64,000 bases of DNA from JAGOFO01 sp964522105 (GTDB taxonomy: Bacteria > Myxococcota_A > UBA9042 > DTJE01), in contig CAZFVA010000006.1 in assembly GCA_964522105.1 (NCBI GenBank), positions 62,001 to 126,000 of the forward strand. The letters are read 5' to 3'. Positions 52,531 to 61,699 of this stretch are shown piece by piece. Position 1 is the stretch's first letter. The number at the start of each line of letters is the position of its first letter. The position numbers and the translations under genes were made by a program. The notes under the pieces were generated by a model. It made no database searches, was not told the origin of the DNA, and worked only from the letters and a program-made list of their open reading frames with translations.

Positions 52531-54054
52531 CTATTTAAGCAGTCCGACCAGGGCAGCCATGGTCGGGTTGATTAAATTCAGAATTGGCGCCGGGTAAAAT
52601 CCCATCACGATGATGATGATTCCAAGCGGGTACAGCGTAAGCCGTTCGCGCAGGGTCACATCTTTCATATTGGCGTATTCGGGATTCACTTTGCCGAAGA
52701 ACATCCGCTGCATCGTCCACAGGTAGTAAGCTGCTGTGATGATGATGCTGATAACGGCGATGACGGTCAGAAGCGGGTACACCCGGAAGCCGCCCATGAA
52801 GCACAGGGCCTCACTGATGAATCCGGACAGGCCGGGCAGGCCGAGCGACGCCATGAAGGCAAGGCCGGTCAGCGCGGTGTATTCGGGAACTACCTGGGCA
52901 AGCCCGCCGAAGCGTGCGATTTCGCGGTGATGGGCGCGGTCATAGACGACGCCGGCCACAAGGAAGAGCATCGGGCTGATGATACCGTGATTCCACATCT
53001 GCAGAACGGCGCCGGACATACCGGTCGCGTTCATGGCCGAGATACCGAGCAGGCAGAAGCCCATGTGGCTGACTGACGAGTAGGCGATCATCTTCTTCAG
53101 GTCGGCCTGCGCCATGCAGACAAACGCCGCATAGACGATGTTGATGACGCCGAAGATCGCGACGACCGGGGCCGCCCAGACGGCTGCTTCCGGCAGGATG
53201 CCGTAGTTCATGCGCAGGATGCCGTAGATACCCATCTTCAGAAGGATACCGGCCAGGATGACGGAGATGGCTGTCGGGGCCTCGACGTGGGCGTCGGGCA
53301 ACCAGGTGTGGAACGGGAACATCGGGATTTTAATGCAGAATCCGATGAACAGAAGGATAAACACGGTCTGCGAAAACGGCAGTCCAAGAAGCGGGGCGGC
53401 CGACGCGAAGTTGTTGTCTTTGATAAGGGCCTGGATGTTGAACGTATGCAGCGTCGCAGTGCCGTCGACCAGAGTTGACGGGCCGCTGGCGTAGTAGAGC
53501 GCGATGATTCCGACCAGCATCAGTACCGAGCCGAACAGGGTGTAAAGGAAGAACTTGATCGCGGCATATTCCTTGCGCGGTCCGCCCCAGATGCCGATAA
53601 GGAAGTACATCGGCAGCAGCATTACTTCCCAGAACACGTAGAACATGAACAGGTCCATTGCCATGAACGTACCGAGCATGCCCGTTTCGAGCAGCAGGAA
53701 CATGGCGAAGTAACCTTTCACTTTCTTCTGAATTCCGTAGGACGCCAGGCAGGCGATGAAGGAAATCAGCGCAGTCAGCATCACAAGCGTGACCGACAGG
53801 CCGTCCACCGCCAGGAAGTACTCGGCGTTGAAATCGCGAATCCAGACAAACCGCTCGACGAACTGAAGGCCGGTGTTTGCTGAATCAAAGTAGAACCACA
53901 GCATTCCCGCCAGTGCCAGCACAAGGCCGGAAAAGACGGTGGCCACGGCGCGGATTGCCGTCAGTTGTTCCTTTTTCAGGAGCATGACTGGCAGAACTCC
54001 GGCCAGAGGCAGGAAGGTCATCAGCGTTAACAGATGGTCTCGTATGAACTCCAT
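52531..54054 (-). CDS. nuoM: NADH-quinone oxidoreductase subunit M
   Basis: The 507-residue antiporter-like complex I subunit shows MLLPMYFLIGIWGG, IKIPMFPFHTWLPDAHVEAP and KKMIAYSSVSHMG, typical of NuoM. It forms part of the proton-pumping membrane arm. ATG 54054 follows GGGGAG. It lies 9 bp after nuoL and 10 bp before nuoN. Confidence 0.96.
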   Translation of the reverse strand: MEFIRDHLLTLMTFLPLAGVLPVMLLKKEQLTAIRAVATVFSGLVLALAGMLWFYFDSANTGLQFVERFVWIRDFNAEYFLAVDGLSVTLVMLTALISFIACLASYGIQKKVKGYFAMFLLLETGMLGTFMAMDLFMFYVFWEVMLLPMYFLIGIWGGPRKEYAAIKFFLYTLFGSVLMLVGIIALYYASGPSTLVDGTATLHTFNIQALIKDNNFASAAPLLGLPFSQTVFILLFIGFCIKIPMFPFHTWLPDAHVEAPTAISVILAGILLKMGIYGILRMNYGILPEAAVWAAPVVAIFGVINIVYAAFVCMAQADLKKMIAYSSVSHMGFCLLGISAMNATGMSGAVLQMWNHGIISPMLFLVAGVVYDRAHHREIARFGGLAQVVPEYTALTGLAFMASLGLPGLSGFISEALCFMGGFRVYPLLTVIAVISIIITAAYYLWTMQRMFFGKVNPEYANMKDVTLRERLTLYPLGIIIIVMGFYPAPILNLINPTMAALVGLLK

Positions 54055-54063
54055 GATTCTCCC

Positions 54064-56148
54064 CTACGGCAAAAGGCGCGATACCACGTGAAGTACAATT
54101 ACTAAAACGACAACGCCGGACAGCAGGATCGTTACGTAGTCCTGAATCCGACCTGTCTGTATGCGTGAAAAGCGGCGACCGAACCAGCCTATGATTGACG
54201 CGGTTCCATTAACCATGCCATCGACAATATGCGAATCCAGCCACCCGTCAACATTGGAAAAGCGGGTCGTCAGCCAACCCATTCCGTTGACCGCGCCATC
54301 GACCACGACGTTGTCAAAACGGCTGAGGCCGCGGGATGTGCCGTGGAAAGGCTGAACAACTGCGCGGTCGTAGGCTTCGTCCACGTAGTACTTGTCGCGG
54401 ACGATTTTGTACAGGCGCGGAATGCGGGCAACGATTGACTGGGCGCCGTTGACCCCACCCTTGATGTAGATTTTCCAGGCCGCGAAGATACCAAGGCAGG
54501 CCAGCGCAACTGACAGCGCCATCATGCCGGCTTCGACCGCGTGGCCCGGTTCCGCAAAGACGATTGCGTGGGCCGATGGTTCAAAGACCGGGTCCAGGAA
54601 ATGCTCAAGCACGTTCGGCAGTCCGGTCAGGGCGGGCAGACCGATGTAACCGCCCAGGATTGACAGGGTAGCCAGCACGACCAGCGGAATCGTCATCGTC
54701 GCGGGCGATTCGTGAACGTGGTGGACGACGTCATCCGAGGCACGGGTCGTTTCGCCGAAGAACGTCAGATAGACGACACGGAACATGTAGAAGGCGGTAC
54801 AGAGCGCCGCCATCAGGCCCAGCGCGGCAATCACGTAGTTCAGGCCGGGGGCCGCCGGGTTCTGCGATGTGAACGCGCGCCACAGAATTTCGTCTTTACT
54901 GAAGAAGCCGGACAGGCCTGGAATCCCGGATATGGCCAGCGTTGCAATCAGGAACGTCCAGAACGTGTAAGGCAGCTTGTGACGAAGGGCGCCCATCTTG
55001 CGGATGTCCTGCTCGCCGCTCATTGCGTGGATGACCGAGCCTGCGCCAAGGAACAGGCAGGCTTTGAAGAACGCGTGCGTCATCAGGTGGAACACGCCGG
55101 CACCGAAGGCGCCTACGCCGACCGCGATGAACATGAAGCCGAGCTGGGAAATCGTTGAATATGCCAGTACTTTCTTAATATCCGTCTGCGCGAAGCCCAT
55201 CGTGGCCGCGAACAGGGCAGTGCAGGCCCCGACGATGGAAACGACCGCCATCGCGACCGGCGACATCGCAAACAGGTAATTCAGGCGCGCAACCATATAG
55301 ACACCGGCGGTGACCATGGTCGCGGCATGGATAAGGGCGGAAACAGGCGTCGGACCGGCCATGGCGTCGGGCAGCCAGATGTACAACGGAATCTGGGCGC
55401 TCTTGCCGCAGGCACCGACGAAGAAACAGATGCAGATGAAGGTCGGCAGGTCCATGCCGAACAGCGTCTGTCCGGCCAGCACATGCACGTTTTCACGCAG
55501 GAAATCGTAGTTGATGGACGTGGTCAGGACCGGGCCGCTGCCGAAGGCACCGGTAAGGCCCCAGGCCAGCGCGAACAGCCCGATAAGGAAGCCGAAGTCG
55601 CCGACGCGGTTGACGATGAACGCCTTCATACCGGCGCGCGCCTTGTCCAGGTCGCTGTACCAGAAGCCGATCAGCAGGTAGCTGCACAGGCCGACGCCTT
55701 CCCAGCCGATGAACATGACAAGCAGGTTGTTGGCCAGAACAAGCATCAACATCGCGAAGGCGAACAGGTTCAGGAACGAAAAGTAACGCCAGCGCGAACC
55801 GTCGTGCGCCATGTAACCTATTGAATAGATGTGGATCAGGAAGCCGACGCCGGTCACGACCATCGCCATGACAGCAGACAGCGGGTCCATGCGCAGCTCC
55901 ATGTGGATGGCGAACGGCCCGGAACTGATCCAGGGGTACAGGTCCTGAATCAGGAACCGATGCTCGGGGTCAAGCTGAACAAGTTGAATGAACGCCAGCA
56001 GCGCGACAATGAATGCGCCGCCCATCGCCGCCGACGCGATGATGCCGTTTACGGGCGCATGCGTCTTCTTCTGCCAGTACCAGCCTGTTAACCCGTTGAT
56101 GGCAGCGCCAATCAGGGGAAGCAGGGGAATCAGAAACAACAGCTCCAT
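54064..56148 (-). CDS. nuoL: NADH-quinone oxidoreductase subunit L
   Basis: This large antiporter-like subunit of complex I has 694 residues. It shows GLCSYLLIGFW, KSAQIPLYIWLPDAMAGPTPVSALIHAATMV (in parts) and SGIPGLSGFFSKDEI. The C-terminal extension would form the long lateral helix. It is longer than E. coli NuoL (613). ATG 56148 is preceded by GGAGG. It lies 12 bp after nuoK. Confidence 0.96.
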   Translation of the reverse strand: MELLFLIPLLPLIGAAINGLTGWYWQKKTHAPVNGIIASAAMGGAFIVALLAFIQLVQLDPEHRFLIQDLYPWISSGPFAIHMELRMDPLSAVMAMVVTGVGFLIHIYSIGYMAHDGSRWRYFSFLNLFAFAMLMLVLANNLLVMFIGWEGVGLCSYLLIGFWYSDLDKARAGMKAFIVNRVGDFGFLIGLFALAWGLTGAFGSGPVLTTSINYDFLRENVHVLAGQTLFGMDLPTFICICFFVGACGKSAQIPLYIWLPDAMAGPTPVSALIHAATMVTAGVYMVARLNYLFAMSPVAMAVVSIVGACTALFAATMGFAQTDIKKVLAYSTISQLGFMFIAVGVGAFGAGVFHLMTHAFFKACLFLGAGSVIHAMSGEQDIRKMGALRHKLPYTFWTFLIATLAISGIPGLSGFFSKDEILWRAFTSQNPAAPGLNYVIAALGLMAALCTAFYMFRVVYLTFFGETTRASDDVVHHVHESPATMTIPLVVLATLSILGGYIGLPALTGLPNVLEHFLDPVFEPSAHAIVFAEPGHAVEAGMMALSVALACLGIFAAWKIYIKGGVNGAQSIVARIPRLYKIVRDKYYVDEAYDRAVVQPFHGTSRGLSRFDNVVVDGAVNGMGWLTTRFSNVDGWLDSHIVDGMVNGTASIIGWFGRRFSRIQTGRIQDYVTILLSGVVVLVIVLHVVSRLLP

Positions 56149-56160
56149 GAACTACCCCTC

Positions 56161-56463
56161 CTAACCCTTAAGCTGGTTCGCGTCCTCGACATCAACCGAT
56201 CTTGCCGAGCGGTAAAGGCCGATTACGATGGCCAGAGCCACAGACACTTCCAACGCCGCAATCGCGATGTTGAAGGTGGCCGCCAGATTTCCGAGCCCGT
56301 CGTGGTGACAGAACCTGTCGAACGCCACGAAGTTTATGTTGACCGAGTTCAGGATGAGCTCGACGCCCATCAGGATCGCGATCGCATTGCGGCGGGTCAG
56401 GATCGTGAAGACCCCTGCCGTGAACAATACCGCCCCGAGCGTCAATATCTGTTGCAGCATCAT
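56161..56463 (-). CDS. nuoK: NADH-quinone oxidoreductase subunit K
   Basis: The 100-residue, three-helix subunit has the conserved membrane glutamates of NuoK in MGVELILNSVN and AALEVSVALAIV. It belongs to the quinone-linked half of the membrane arm. Its ATG overlaps the nuoJ stop by 4 bp. Confidence 0.95.
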   Translation of the reverse strand: MMLQQILTLGAVLFTAGVFTILTRRNAIAILMGVELILNSVNINFVAFDRFCHHDGLGNLAATFNIAIAALEVSVALAIVIGLYRSARSVDVEDANQLKG

Positions 56464-56963
56464 GAGTTTTCCCCTTTCCGCGGCCTGGCCAGGGAGACAG
56501 CGCCGACGAGAACCATGATGACCATTACGCCAAGCGCCAGGAACGGCACCAGATAGTCGCCAAGCAGCAGTTTGCCGAGCGGTGCCGTGGTCGGGGCATC
56601 TGCCTGAACGGTCGTCTGAAACGGGAACGTCCAGATGACCGTGGCAAGGATCGCGAACACGCCCACACAGAGCAGGGCAGCCGGGATGCGGCCAAGATGC
56701 CGGTTAGTCGCGTTGATGTCTTCGATTTTACTGGTAAACATGACGGCAAACAGGAACAGCACCATGATGCCGCCAACGTAAATCATGACTTGAATAACGG
56801 CCAGGTAGTCAGCGCCCAGGATGCCGTAAAGTCCGGCAATACCGGCCATGACGCCAAGCAGGGCGAACGTCGAACGGACAATGTTGCCCGAAAACATGAC
56901 GCCCAGAACCATGCCGACGATGCCCGCCGCCACCAGATAGAAAAGAATTTCCTTGATTCCCAT
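56460..56963 (-). CDS. nuoJ: NADH-quinone oxidoreductase subunit J
   Basis: The 167-residue, five-helix subunit shows FALLGVMAGIAGLYGILGADYLAVIQVMIYVGGIMVLFLFAVM (in parts), the conserved NuoJ core around the pi-bulge helix. It sits between nuoI and nuoK, as in most nuo operons. Confidence 0.95.
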   Translation of the reverse strand: MGIKEILFYLVAAGIVGMVLGVMFSGNIVRSTFALLGVMAGIAGLYGILGADYLAVIQVMIYVGGIMVLFLFAVMFTSKIEDINATNRHLGRIPAALLCVGVFAILATVIWTFPFQTTVQADAPTTAPLGKLLLGDYLVPFLALGVMVIMVLVGAVSLARPRKGENS

Positions 56964-56971
56964 AAGTGAAT

Positions 56972-57550
56972 CTACTCCCCTGCCTGTGCCACGGTTGGCA
57001 GCACCACCGCGACCGGAGGCTGATACGGCAAATCACGGGCGTCCAGGAACGGCTGCAGAATCGTTCCCGACGCAGGCCGGACCTCGACCGAATCCGGGTC
57101 AACTTTCTTTATTGGTACCGGTGCGCCGGTCACGAAGTGCAGATGCAGCTTCCTGATGTCGTCCACGGCGAATTCGAACTGCTTGGTGTGGCGGATGGCG
57201 CCAGTCGCGCAGGCTTCCGTGCACAGGCCGCAGTACATGCAGCTTGAAGCGTTGATGTCGAAGCGGGTCAGTGCGCGCGTGCCGTCAGGCAGCTTGGTTG
57301 CTTCAATGGTAATGACGTCAATCGGGCATGTCCGCGCGCAAAGCAGGCAGCCGGTGCAAAGACCGGTATCTACTTCAAGCAGGCCACGGAAGCCGTCGGT
57401 GATCGACTCGGCAACGGTGCAGCCCATGCGGTCGGGATACTGGACCGTGTGCGGCTTGCGGAACATCCACGACAGCGTGATTGCCATGCCTTCGAAGATG
57501 GACGTGCAGCTACGCACGATGTTCATAAAATACTTATTAATTTCGCCCAT
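56972..57550 (-). CDS. nuoI: NADH-quinone oxidoreductase subunit I (2[4Fe-4S])
   Basis: The 192-residue ferredoxin-like subunit carries electrons between the peripheral clusters and N2. The two 4Fe-4S motifs are CTGCLLCARTCP and CMYCGLCTEACATGAI. An N-terminal amphipathic helix anchors it at the membrane. It starts at 57550, one base after the nuoH stop. Confidence 0.96.
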   Translation of the reverse strand: MGEINKYFMNIVRSCTSIFEGMAITLSWMFRKPHTVQYPDRMGCTVAESITDGFRGLLEVDTGLCTGCLLCARTCPIDVITIEATKLPDGTRALTRFDINASSCMYCGLCTEACATGAIRHTKQFEFAVDDIRKLHLHFVTGAPVPIKKVDPDSVEVRPASGTILQPFLDARDLPYQPPVAVVLPTVAQAGE

Positions 57551-58756
57551 TTACACTAACCATTTGAAATAAGGCTTTTCACCGAACGACCGCCACGCAT
57601 ATCTTGTCCGGACACCGAGGTAGAACAGGATGACCATTGACAGGCCGAAGATGCAAAGGCGCATTACAAGGTCCAGCACCGGAACCTGAGTGCGCAGCAC
57701 GACCCATCCCATGGTGCCGATCACGGATATGATTCCGATGGGAACGAAGTACTTCCAGCACATCTGCATCAACTGGTCGATTCGCAGACGGGGCAGGGTC
57801 CAGCGTACCCACATGATCACGTTTGCCAGCACAATTGCCTTCACGAAGAACAGGCCGAAACCGAACGTTTCCCACAGGATGTTGCCGGTCTGAGCTTCCA
57901 GCGACACGAACGGAACGCGCCAGCCGCCAAGGAAGACGGCCGTGGCGATTGCGCCAATGACGTAAAGGTTCATCCATTCTGCGAAGAAGAACAGCAGGAA
58001 GCGCAGGCCCGAGTATTCAGTGTTGTAGCCGGAAACCAGTTCGGACTCGGCTTCTGGCAGATCGAACGGGGCGCGGTTGCCTTCAGCGATTGCCGATATG
58101 AAGTACAGGAAAAACGCGACGAAGGCGAACGGGCTGCTGCAGATAAACCATTCGTACGGGGCGCCGCCCTGCAGGCGGACCATCTGCTGAAGCGAAAGCG
58201 TGCCGGAATCAACGACGGCGACCAGCAGGAACAGGGCAACCGGGATCTCGTAGCTGACCATCTGGGCTGCTGAACGGATGCCGCCCAGGAGCGTGTATTT
58301 GTTGTTCGACGACCAGCCGGCCATCAGGATCCCGATGACGACCAGTGCGGTAATGGCGATCAGGTACACGATGCCGACATTCAGGTCCCCGCCGACAATC
58401 GACGGTGCAAATGGCAGAACCGCAAACGTGCTGACGACGGCAATGAAAACGGGGTACGGGGCCAGAAGGAACAGCGGTTTGTCCGCGTTTGCAGGTACCA
58501 GGTCTTCTTTCAGGAAGCACTTGACGCCGTCACACAACCACTGCCACATGCCCTGCGGGCCGACGCGGTTCGGTCCGATGCGGCACTGCATGCGGCCTGC
58601 CAGTCTTCGTTCGTACCACGACGCGAAACCGGCGAACAGCGCCCCGAATACAAGGCAGAACAGCGCGTAAAAAAGGTAGATGCCGATCAGCAAGGGAAGG
58701 CGCCAGAAATCGCCGATTCCAAGCAGGAGCATCAGTTTGTCGGTCAATTCGGTCAT
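57551..58756 (-). CDS. nuoH: NADH-quinone oxidoreductase subunit H
   Basis: This 401-residue subunit forms the quinone chamber with NuoB and NuoD. Visible motifs include YERRLAGRMQCRIGPNRVG, AEGNRAPFDLPEAESELV and an RWTLPRLRIDQLM near the end. I chose ATG 58756, with SD AGGTGAAGG, since an in-frame codon at 58801 would overlap nuoD. The protein is longer than E. coli NuoH (325). Confidence 0.95.
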   Translation of the reverse strand: MTELTDKLMLLLGIGDFWRLPLLIGIYLFYALFCLVFGALFAGFASWYERRLAGRMQCRIGPNRVGPQGMWQWLCDGVKCFLKEDLVPANADKPLFLLAPYPVFIAVVSTFAVLPFAPSIVGGDLNVGIVYLIAITALVVIGILMAGWSSNNKYTLLGGIRSAAQMVSYEIPVALFLLVAVVDSGTLSLQQMVRLQGGAPYEWFICSSPFAFVAFFLYFISAIAEGNRAPFDLPEAESELVSGYNTEYSGLRFLLFFFAEWMNLYVIGAIATAVFLGGWRVPFVSLEAQTGNILWETFGFGLFFVKAIVLANVIMWVRWTLPRLRIDQLMQMCWKYFVPIGIISVIGTMGWVVLRTQVPVLDLVMRLCIFGLSMVILFYLGVRTRYAWRSFGEKPYFKWLV

Positions 58757-58760
58757 GCCT

Positions 58761-59915
58761 TCACCTGTCAATTTCAGGGGCAACGAGGTCCATACCGCCA
58801 ATCAAAACGACCATGTCGGCTATCATGCAGCCCGGTGCCTTGCGCTGGATGGCCGGCATCCCGGAAAATGAGCCGGTACGAATCTTTAAGCGCACTGGCG
58901 TTTCGCCGCCGTCGGACACAATGTAAAAACCCATTTCGCCACGGGCACTTTCGACTGCCGAATACCATTCCCCGACGGGAAGTTTCAGCTTGCGCGGCAC
59001 CTTGGTCTGGATCGGGCCTTCTTCGATGGCCGCCATCGCCCCACGGATGATGCGGGCGCTTTCTTCCATTTCCTGGACGCGTACGACGAAGCGGTCGTAA
59101 CTGTCGCCGAGAGTGCCCTTGAATCCACGGCCGATCGGCACGTTGAATTGCAGTTCGCTGTAAAGCGAGTAGGGCGTGTCCCGGCGCAGGTCCCAGTCAA
59201 CCCCGGAGCCGCGCAGGTTCGGGCCGACAAGACCCATGTCCATTGCTTCGGCGGCGTCAATCGTCGCGATGTCTATGCAGCGCCGGATGTAGATTTCATT
59301 GCCGCTTAGCAGGCGATTGAATTCGCCTATGAAGCCGGGGTCGAATTTTTCAAGGAAATCGCCAAGTTTGCGGAAGAAGTCGGGGTGGACTTCGCGGGAA
59401 ACGCCGCCGACACGCATGTAGTTGTAGGTCAGGCGCGCGCCGCACATCATTTCCGTAAGGTCGTTGATCAATTCGCGTTCACGGATACCGTGGACGAACG
59501 GCGTGACGGCCCCGATGTCCATGCCCATGCACGTGACGCCGATGATGTGGCTGGCGATGCGGTTCAATTCGGAAGCGATTATGCGCAGGAATTCGGCGCG
59601 GCGCGGGACTTCGATTCCAAGGGCCTGTTCGATGCCCATTACGTACGCGTGGTTGCCGAACATGGCGCCAAGGTAGTCAATTCGGTCGGTATAGGGGACG
59701 AACCCGGCGTAAACCGTTGATTCAGCAATCTTTTCAATGCCACGATGAAGGTATCCGCACACAGGTACGACGCGACGGATGACTTCGCCGTCGGCCGACA
59801 GAATGAAGCGCAGAACGCCGTGGGTACTGGGGTGATGGGGACCCATGTTGATAAGGATCTCGGAACCACCGCCGACGCAGGCGTTTTCCAGCGCATCGGT
59901 AAGCTTCATGGTCAT
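58761..59915 (-). CDS. nuoD: NADH-quinone oxidoreductase subunit D
   Basis: The 384-residue 49-kDa-type subunit has GPHHPSTHGVLRF, RIDYLGAMFGNHAYV and the C-terminal DMVVLIGGMD, and provides the quinone-binding Tyr/His pocket. It starts at 59915 inside the nuoC stop (ATGA), with GGAGG 8 nt upstream. It is separate from nuoC here, whereas E. coli has a fused nuoCD. Confidence 0.96.
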   Translation of the reverse strand: MTMKLTDALENACVGGGSEILINMGPHHPSTHGVLRFILSADGEVIRRVVPVCGYLHRGIEKIAESTVYAGFVPYTDRIDYLGAMFGNHAYVMGIEQALGIEVPRRAEFLRIIASELNRIASHIIGVTCMGMDIGAVTPFVHGIRERELINDLTEMMCGARLTYNYMRVGGVSREVHPDFFRKLGDFLEKFDPGFIGEFNRLLSGNEIYIRRCIDIATIDAAEAMDMGLVGPNLRGSGVDWDLRRDTPYSLYSELQFNVPIGRGFKGTLGDSYDRFVVRVQEMEESARIIRGAMAAIEEGPIQTKVPRKLKLPVGEWYSAVESARGEMGFYIVSDGGETPVRLKIRTGSFSGMPAIQRKAPGCMIADMVVLIGGMDLVAPEIDR

Positions 59916-60391
59916 GGTCTGTCCTCCTGCATCGGAGGCCGTGAAGTCGGCATGCCGTGGTAGCTGTCGGCCTGCTGGTAGTCCTTGCGCAGCGGATATC
60001 CGACCCAGTCGTCAGGCATCATCAGGCGCCGCATGTCGGGATGGCCCTGGAAGTCGATTCCGAAAAGGTCAAAGACTTCGCGTTCGTACCAGTCTGCGCC
60101 GCCATAAACCGAGACGATTGACGGCACTGCGGGGGCGTCGCGGCCGACGCGGATTTTCAGGATTAACATTAACTTATGAGCATAGGACCTGATGCTGTAC
60201 ACGACTTCGAATGACTCGGTTCGGTCAATGGCGGTCACGAAGTTGATCTGCGGGAACGACAACTGGTCCCGCAGAAACTTGAACAGTTGGACTGTCAGGT
60301 TCGCCGGGAAGAAAATGTCGTTCGATGCGCCAATTTCAATGTCGCTGCCAAACTGCGCCACCAGGCGGGCAATCACGTCTTCACGCGTCAT
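59912..60391 (-). CDS. nuoC: NADH-quinone oxidoreductase subunit C
   Basis: The 159-residue 30-kDa-type subunit has VTAIDRTESFEVVYSI (in parts) and the family signature YEREVFDLFGIDFQGHPDMRRL. ATG 60391 is preceded by GGAGG and overlaps the end of nuoB by 11 bp. An in-frame upstream start would add an Arg-rich stretch foreign to the family. Confidence 0.95.
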   Translation of the reverse strand: MTREDVIARLVAQFGSDIEIGASNDIFFPANLTVQLFKFLRDQLSFPQINFVTAIDRTESFEVVYSIRSYAHKLMLILKIRVGRDAPAVPSIVSVYGGADWYEREVFDLFGIDFQGHPDMRRLMMPDDWVGYPLRKDYQQADSYHGMPTSRPPMQEDRP

Positions 60392-61028
60392 GGCGTTCCT
60401 CCGTGGCCGGGGCCTTCGGTGCCGACGAAAGGATGCAGGCCGGGCCGTCACCGGTGTCGATCATGTTGTCTTCGCAGCCTGAAACGAGGTACGGGTTGGA
60501 CCCGGCCACAAGTTGAGGCGTGCGACGGGCGCAGGTTTTACCCCAGTCTTCAACCATGATCTTTTTCTGAACCTGCCGCAGGGCGTCGCACAGGCCTTCC
60601 GGTCTGGGCGGGCATCCGGGGAGGTAGTAGTCAACCGGCAGAATCAGGTCGATTCCCCTCAGGACTGAATAGCTGTTTTTGAACAGTCCGCCACAATTGG
60701 CGCAACTGCCCATGGCGATTACGTATTTTGGCTCGGCCATCTGCTGGTAAAGCAGGCGGACGCGATCGGCCAGTTTGTACGTCACGGTCCCGGCGACAAG
60801 CATTACGTCGGCCTGACGGGGCGTGCCGCGAAAGACCATGCCGAAACGGTCAAGGTCAGTGCGGGTGCCGCCGGCCTGCATCAGTTCGATGCCGCAGCAG
60901 GCAGGCGCAAACAGCAGGTACCACAGCGAATTCGAGCGGGCCAGATTAAGCAGCCAGCTCGCCTTCGTCAGCAGAGCGTACCCGGCACCGTCGGTCTCAA
61001 GATGGGCGTCTAACGGTTGCGAATCCAA
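60381..61028 (-). CDS. nuoB: NADH-quinone oxidoreductase subunit B (N2 cluster)
   Basis: The subunit that holds cluster N2 shows FAPACCGIELMQAG with the tandem Cys pair, GTVTYKLAD, GSCANCGG and LPGCPPRPEGL. My preferred start is TTG 61028, because AAAGGAG lies 7 nt upstream inside the end of nuoA; this gives 215 residues. An ATG at 61049 is possible but has no ribosome-binding site. It overlaps nuoA by 19 bp. Confidence 0.94.
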   Translation of the reverse strand: MDSQPLDAHLETDGAGYALLTKASWLLNLARSNSLWYLLFAPACCGIELMQAGGTRTDLDRFGMVFRGTPRQADVMLVAGTVTYKLADRVRLLYQQMAEPKYVIAMGSCANCGGLFKNSYSVLRGIDLILPVDYYLPGCPPRPEGLCDALRQVQKKIMVEDWGKTCARRTPQLVAGSNPYLVSGCEDNMIDTGDGPACILSSAPKAPATEERHDA

Positions 61029-61387
61029 TCGAAGTCTCCTTTCAACCATGCGTATGACAGGGCGATCAATAGACATCCGAGGAAGGCCGACATCCCCACG
61101 AACGGCATCAGCCAGTCGGCACTGCGAAGGTGCTGACCGACCACGGTGAGGGCGGGAATGGCCACAGCAAGGGCAACATCAAATAACAAAAAGATGATCG
61201 CGATGACGTAGAAGCGCGGGCTGTAGTTGAACCAGGCGTGTCCGAACGGGCGTTCACCGCATTCGTAGGTCGTTGATTTCTCAACGTCTTCGACGCGTGG
61301 CCGCATGAAATGACCAATTAACAGGGCGACCCAGGCGAATCCGCCGGTGACCACAAGGAACATAAGGATCAGCAGAAAATCTGTCAT
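61010..61387 (-). CDS. nuoA: NADH-quinone oxidoreductase subunit A
   Basis: The 125-residue, three-helix subunit has the conserved loop YECGERPFGHAW and RFYVIAIIFLLFDVAL in the second helix. It is the first gene of the operon, preceded by AGGAG. The order nuoABCDHIJKLMN follows without E, F or G. Confidence 0.95.
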   Translation of the reverse strand: MTDFLLILMFLVVTGGFAWVALLIGHFMRPRVEDVEKSTTYECGERPFGHAWFNYSPRFYVIAIIFLLFDVALAVAIPALTVVGQHLRSADWLMPFVGMSAFLGCLLIALSYAWLKGDFDWIRNR

Positions 61388-61699
61388 GGCGTCACTCCTG
61401 CATCGCTGGATCCGGCGTGATTATGATACGAAACGGCTGAATTTCAACCCCCCGGGACAGCATGACTGCCACATGCACCAAAGGCTCGGACAATGGAAGA
61501 TAGTTACCTATACAGAAGTCTTTGTCTACCGCCAGAATTGCGAAAACTCTTTTAATCATTGAAGGATGTTCAGCCAGTACTGAAGCGGTCAAATGGCATT
61601 TATGGACGGAAAAAATGGCGTGGACTGGAACGCCGGTTCCAAACAATGAACATATATTTTGACTGTACCGGCGTTACCGGATTCACAGGTGGATTGTAT
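61388..61699. other. Intergenic region upstream of nuoA, downstream of the DedA gene
   Basis: The 312-bp stretch should contain the nuo promoter, but no -35/-10 pair is convincing; TAGACA near 61526 with TAACTA is the best weak candidate. An 84-codon minus-strand frame (61392-61646) has no recognisable product. Nothing else is evident. Confidence 0.4.

Noticed and set aside
61392..61646. 84-codon minus-strand frame between the DedA gene and nuoA
   Set aside because: No ribosome-binding site, no recognisable motif, and composition unlike the neighbouring genes.
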